NCBI GenBank assembly: GCA_020437045.1
Contig: JAGQWV010000099.1
Span: forward strand, 1-18,469
DNA length: 18,469 nucleotides
From: Saprospiraceae bacterium
Lineage (GTDB): Bacteria > Bacteroidota > Bacteroidia > Chitinophagales > Saprospiraceae
Reading direction: 5' to 3'
Of this stretch, positions 14,870-18,469 are shown piece after piece; the stretch's first letter is position 1, and every line of letters starts with the position of its first letter. Made by a program: the position numbers and the translations under genes. The notes below the pieces were generated by a model that worked only from the letters and a program-made list of their open reading frames with translations, did no database searches and had not been told where the DNA came from.

Positions 14870-17275
14870 ATGGGCAAGACCTTTTATTTTCTGACATTTA
14901 TTGTCACCATCCATGTTTCCTGTCTTGAGAGTAATAAATTGATACATGTCAATATGCATGGAATTGCTAAGCATTATAGCATGGAAGAACTTACACTAAG
15001 TGCAACTAAGATTTTCATTGTGAAAGTTGATAATGTGATAATTAATGGTGAAATCGATCGGTATAATTTTTTATTGCAAGATTTGATTAAGAACCAATCG
15101 ATTGACGGAGTTGTAAAATCCTTTGTAATGGAGTTCCATTTTATGGATGATCGTAGTCCAAGATATAGACTCCGAAGTGGCAGTGAATATTTGATATTTG
15201 TAAAGGAAAATGGTGAGATTGTAGGAGGTTTATATCAGGGAATTTTGGAATTGATTAAGGATGAAGCAAATACAACTTATTACCTGAGAGATTTGAATGG
15301 CAGATTGAGAGTATTGGCGAATGGTGAGGTCACAACCAGTGCTAATAGGGTGGATAAAGTCCTGAATGGGAAGATGTTGATTAAAGATGATGATAATGGT
15401 CTGAATTTTAATAATAAGCAATCTAGTAGACTTGAAGTTGCCCCAAAAGCATTAGACTCACTCCCAATCTTCGAAAAAATTGAAAAGGAAGACATTCCCG
15501 TAAGTATCAATATCTTTTTGGAAAAGATAAAAAAGACAATGTCTGTACAAGACAATCAACCTAGGTTTTCTCCTGGATATTATGAAAAAGACGACTCCGG
15601 TCATACTCAATGGCACCCAAATCCAATTTTAGATTCATATAGAAGCAAATTAGAAGATTTTTCGATTTCTGAGTATGATGCTTCTGAAACAAACTCGTTC
15701 GGTCAACTGGGGGCATGTGGTGCCCAAATTCTCAATATTGTTTTTCAGCAAGTGCCTGAAAGCTGGTGGAGTTGGCAACTGAATAATGATGCAATGTTTC
15801 ATTGGAATCAATTCATGGATATTTACAGATACATTGATTCTGACGGCACTTGGAGTGATGGGAATGGCACTAATGAATTTGGAGGATTTCCCACAAATTA
15901 CAGTAGCTATTGTGAAGGTTTGGCATGTTGTATCACTTATTCGGGGGGGAATTGCACTCAGATTACAGAAACGGATATAATATTGGATGGAGATCTTTCT
16001 TGGACTTCTGATTTTAATTTTGCATTTCAAAATTATAGTGTTTACTCCTATATGCCGATTATTATGCATGAGTTGGGTCACTCATGGGGATATATTCAAG
16101 GTACTTACCAGGAAACCTATGATTATCCTAATTTGTCAGTAATGCATGCATATTATTCAGGCATTGTAGAAGATGGAAAAGGGATTCATTCGAGTGATGC
16201 CTACCTTATCAGAAGGCATTATGATGATCAAAAATCTATACCCACTTTTTGGGATATTGGTGTTGAATCTTATTATGCGCCAGGTGGAAACCTTAGAAAT
16301 TCGACTCTTTCCAGTTCAAGTCGAACTCCTGGTGAGAGTTTTGCAGTGGAGAATTTCACGGTGGAAAACATGAGCAATAACCAAGTTAATAATTTATATG
16401 TTAGATTTTATTTATCCAACAATAGTTATATTTCGACATCAGATATTCCAGTGGGAACATATTACTGGAATAGCTTTAATGCTGAGAGTTACTATACCGG
16501 AGATTTTAATTTGGCGATTCCCAATAACCAATACATACAGGCAGGAGAATATTATGTTGGTGCTATAGTATCCAGGAATGTGGATCAGGGTGATGATTAT
16601 GCTAGTAATAATCAAACATTCTTGGCTGAGAAACTCAATATTACTCACAAACTTCAAGATATTTGTGAACTAGCTTCATATTTGGCAATTCAAGAAAATT
16701 GTGTTAGTACATTTGTCAATCTCGACCAGAGAAATAGTCCGAGTGGTATTATTCCAGAATTTAGTTGCTATTCAGATGATGTTTATGTAGACGCATGGTT
16801 TTATACTTCGGTGCCTTTGAGTGGTCAAGTTAATATTGAGACAACGCCAGCAAATAATGGACTTAGCGATCTTGTTATTCAAATTTATGAGGGTTCATGT
16901 TCTTCTTTAACGCCAATTAAGTGTGATGATGATAGTAGTCCTTTGGGAACACATGCTTATGTTGCATTGACCAATCAAGAACCAGGAAAAATATTATATA
17001 TAAGAGTGGTTGACTATAATTCTGATGAATTGGGTGAATTTGGTATCTGTGCTTATCAGTCATGTCCACCTAATTACGAAGGTAATAATTCTCTAACTGA
17101 TTCAATAATGGTCGATCAGATGATTCAATCTAATGGTATTATAGAATCTGAACAAGTAATTTTTGGACAAAGTACTTCTCTATATATTTCCAACACTGAG
17201 ATAAATCTACTTCCAAATTTTGAAATATCGAATGGAACAATCTTTGAAGCTCTTATTGATACTTGTGGAAATTGA
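14870..17275 (+). CDS. Secreted putative metalloprotease with altered zinc motif, CARDB- and PPC-like domains, shared C-terminal domain
   Basis: This 801-residue protein has an N-terminal signal (1-18; the Cys in HVSC could be a lipid site, but the lipobox is poor). Residues about 25-165 look like an extracellular OB or netrin-like domain (SPRYRLRSGSEYLIFV). The catalytic-like domain, about 280-465, has HELGHSWGYIQ at 400-410, an SVM Met-turn (Met425) and GIHSSDAYLIRRHY (439-452). In metzincins the motif is HExxHxxGxxH; here position 410 is Gln, so the third zinc ligand is missing or supplied elsewhere (His426 or His440 are possible). A CARDB-like domain (about 480-595), a PPC-like domain (about 598-732) and the shared C-terminal domain (735-801, ending LIDTCGN) follow. 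It is the last gene of the probable operon. Activity is uncertain. Confidence 0.82.
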   Translation: MGKTFYFLTFIVTIHVSCLESNKLIHVNMHGIAKHYSMEELTLSATKIFIVKVDNVIINGEIDRYNFLLQDLIKNQSIDGVVKSFVMEFHFMDDRSPRYRLRSGSEYLIFVKENGEIVGGLYQGILELIKDEANTTYYLRDLNGRLRVLANGEVTTSANRVDKVLNGKMLIKDDDNGLNFNNKQSSRLEVAPKALDSLPIFEKIEKEDIPVSINIFLEKIKKTMSVQDNQPRFSPGYYEKDDSGHTQWHPNPILDSYRSKLEDFSISEYDASETNSFGQLGACGAQILNIVFQQVPESWWSWQLNNDAMFHWNQFMDIYRYIDSDGTWSDGNGTNEFGGFPTNYSSYCEGLACCITYSGGNCTQITETDIILDGDLSWTSDFNFAFQNYSVYSYMPIIMHELGHSWGYIQGTYQETYDYPNLSVMHAYYSGIVEDGKGIHSSDAYLIRRHYDDQKSIPTFWDIGVESYYAPGGNLRNSTLSSSSRTPGESFAVENFTVENMSNNQVNNLYVRFYLSNNSYISTSDIPVGTYYWNSFNAESYYTGDFNLAIPNNQYIQAGEYYVGAIVSRNVDQGDDYASNNQTFLAEKLNITHKLQDICELASYLAIQENCVSTFVNLDQRNSPSGIIPEFSCYSDDVYVDAWFYTSVPLSGQVNIETTPANNGLSDLVIQIYEGSCSSLTPIKCDDDSSPLGTHAYVALTNQEPGKILYIRVVDYNSDELGEFGICAYQSCPPNYEGNNSLTDSIMVDQMIQSNGIIESEQVIFGQSTSLYISNTEINLLPNFEISNGTIFEALIDTCGN

Positions 17276-17601
17276 TGAAACATTCAGCATTGAAATAGTC
17301 AATCACAAATTAAAGGGATTTCATTCGGTTAACTTTTGATTGTTTCTGGAGTTTTTCTCTATCAGATTGATTTGAGGGGATCCATCCTTTCTTGAATCAT
17401 TACAATTTACCGCTTCATGATGTCGGGTTTATCTGGTTACTTGACTCATCATTAATTCAGGACCTTACTTAATTATTATATTTTTCCCTATTTCCCCATA
17501 AATAGGTAGAGTACCAAACCCATTTTTGCAGGATTGCACTGCTTACCACTTTCCTGTAAAATTGTAACCATAAAGTTGTATTATTAAATTGTGGGAACAT
17601 C
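17276..17601. other. Intergenic region before the response regulator gene
   Basis: This 326-nt stretch has no supportable gene. It holds a small inverted repeat, CCTATTT-N6-AAATAGG (17487-17506), without a following T-run. That repeat includes the decamer ATAAATAGGT (17498-17507) that is also found before the LuxR gene at 6955, at a similar distance from the start codon (94 and 78 nt). It may be a regulator site. No terminator after the upstream operon and no confident promoter could be identified. Confidence 0.5.
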
Positions 17602-18276
17602 ATGATTATGAGCGAAGTCGTGCCAATGCGTATTGCCCTGGTGGATGATCACCGGATCCTGTTGGATGGGATCGAGTCGCTGCTATCCGGTAGCGAGGAG
17701 TACGAAGTGGTGGTGAAAGAAAGTAATAGTGCAGACTTGCTGGGGAGCCCCCATTTGGGAATGCTGGATTTGCTGATTATGGATATCAATATGCCGGAGC
17801 TGGATGGGATTGAGGTGCTGAAGCAATTACAAGAACGGGGATTTGCCGGAAAGTGTATCATATTATCTTCTTATGATGACCTCTACCTGGTAAATGAAGC
17901 GATTCAAGCGGGAGCCCGGGGATATATTACCAAAAGTTCGGCGACTGAATATCTGGAAGAAGCACTTCAAATTGTGCAGGATGGTCAGTTATACTATAGC
18001 CCGGACATCAAGGAAAGAATTTTGCAATCATTTGCCACGCCCATGCGCACTACTCCGGAATTGAATAACGAAGAAACGCTCTTGCGTCAGCTGACCGACC
18101 GGGAAAGGGAAATCCTTCAATTAATTGCCCAGCAATATACCAGTGAAGAGATTGGCTTAAAACTTTTTATTGCCAAAAGTACCGTCGATACCCACCGAAA
18201 AAACCTGATCAATAAATTAAAAGTAAAAAATGCCGTGGGATTGGGTCTTTTTGCCAAACGGAATGGATTGATTTAA
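17602..18276 (+). CDS. NarL/FixJ-type response regulator
   Basis: This 224-residue two-component response regulator has an N-terminal receiver with the acidic pair Asp15-Asp16 (VDDH), phospho-acceptor Asp61 (LLIMDINMPELDG), the Ser89/Ser90 switch region (CIILSS) and Lys111 (GYITKSS), all intact. A linker (about 135-160) leads to the LuxR/GerE HTH (LTDREREILQLIAQQYTSEE, then STVDTHRKNLINKLKV). Phosphorylation by a sensor kinase, not present in the window, should control DNA binding. The ATG at 17602 is used; ATGs at 17608 and 17626 are possible, and the last would give the common MRIALVDDH start. A gene for a secreted protein starts 19 nt downstream, so the regulator may be co-transcribed with its target or with a further operon. 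Confidence 0.93.
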   Translation: MIMSEVVPMRIALVDDHRILLDGIESLLSGSEEYEVVVKESNSADLLGSPHLGMLDLLIMDINMPELDGIEVLKQLQERGFAGKCIILSSYDDLYLVNEAIQAGARGYITKSSATEYLEEALQIVQDGQLYYSPDIKERILQSFATPMRTTPELNNEETLLRQLTDREREILQLIAQQYTSEEIGLKLFIAKSTVDTHRKNLINKLKVKNAVGLGLFAKRNGLI

Positions 18277-18295
18277 ATACCGAAAAATAATTAAG

Positions 18296-18469
18296 ATGAA
18301 CTTCTATAAACTTTTTATTTTGATATTTTTTTCCCAGAATTTTTCGATTACGATATATTCTCAGACTTCCCTCAAAGACATAGTACTCACTTATGATCTT
18401 AATAGAGTGGCAGATCCTGGAAACATGGGGAGATATCCGATTGACCGTGCTCAAGTAGTGCATATGGAG
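18296..18469 (+). CDS. Secreted protein, N-terminal part (runs off window)
   Basis: The frame is open from the ATG at 18296 to the right edge (58 codons). The first 22 residues form a signal peptide (MNFYKLFILIFF, cleavage near IYSQ). The mature part begins TSLKDIVLTYDLNRVADPGN and continues MGRYPIDRAQVVHME. I do not recognise the family from this fragment. It begins 19 nt after the response regulator, so the two are probably co-transcribed. The minus-strand reading over the same stretch has no recognisable domain. Confidence 0.75.
   Translation, partial: MNFYKLFILIFFSQNFSITIYSQTSLKDIVLTYDLNRVADPGNMGRYPIDRAQVVHME

Noticed and set aside
14870..14935. Lipoprotein signal in the last protease-like protein
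   Set aside because: Cys18 follows the hydrophobic stretch, but the residues before it (IHVSC) do not make a good lipobox and the protein has a C-terminal sorting-type domain; left as a possibility only.

Overview
The window looks like chromosomal DNA of a member of the Bacteroidota, most likely from the Saprospiria (an inference; no rRNA or other marker gene is present). It is AT-rich and has few Shine-Dalgarno-like sites. It carries large secreted proteins built from GEVED, PKD, FG-GAP and Trp/Gly-rich repeat modules. Four of these end in a shared C-terminal domain of about 55-65 residues with a Cys a few residues from the end, resembling what I remember as the '3-coathanger stack'/GCX C-terminus that goes with type IX secretion. 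LuxR-type (GerE) helix-turn-helix regulators are frequent. I see no tRNA, rRNA, CRISPR array, transposase or integrase.

Layout. (1) 1-2249, minus strand: a tight unit reading leftwards with an alpha/beta-hydrolase of the proline-iminopeptidase type, a PAS-like/LuxR regulator, and a second PAS-like/LuxR regulator cut by the window edge. (2) 2250-6954, plus strand: a secreted M43-type metalloprotease, a 36-codon relic of a secreted-protein gene, and an 810-residue surface protein with thirteen repeats of about 47 residues. (3) 6955-17275, plus strand: a probable operon that begins with a 79-residue stand-alone LuxR HTH protein. It continues with a 1232-residue multidomain GEVED/PKD protein, a tail-fibre-like secreted protein, a peptidase S74-type (endosialidase chaperone) protein, an FG-GAP repeat protein, and a second putative metalloprotease with an altered zinc motif. 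(4) 17276-18469: a NarL/FixJ response regulator followed by the start of another secreted protein that runs off the window.

How the parts may work together. A perfect 20-bp palindrome (AATACTCATTAATGAGTATT, inside an identical 25-bp stretch) lies 66 nt before the metalloprotease start and 49 nt before the stand-alone LuxR start. The first copy also lies in the divergent region upstream of the hydrolase/regulator unit. The simplest reading is a LuxR-type regulon: one or more of the local HTH proteins bind this operator and control a set of secreted, cell-surface fibre-, adhesin- and protease-like products. The arrangement of hydrolase, LuxR regulator and lux-box-sized palindrome recalls the pip/LuxR-solo loci of plant-associated proteobacteria, but the sensor domains here look PAS-like rather than autoinducer-binding. 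This regulatory model is inference from sequence and layout.
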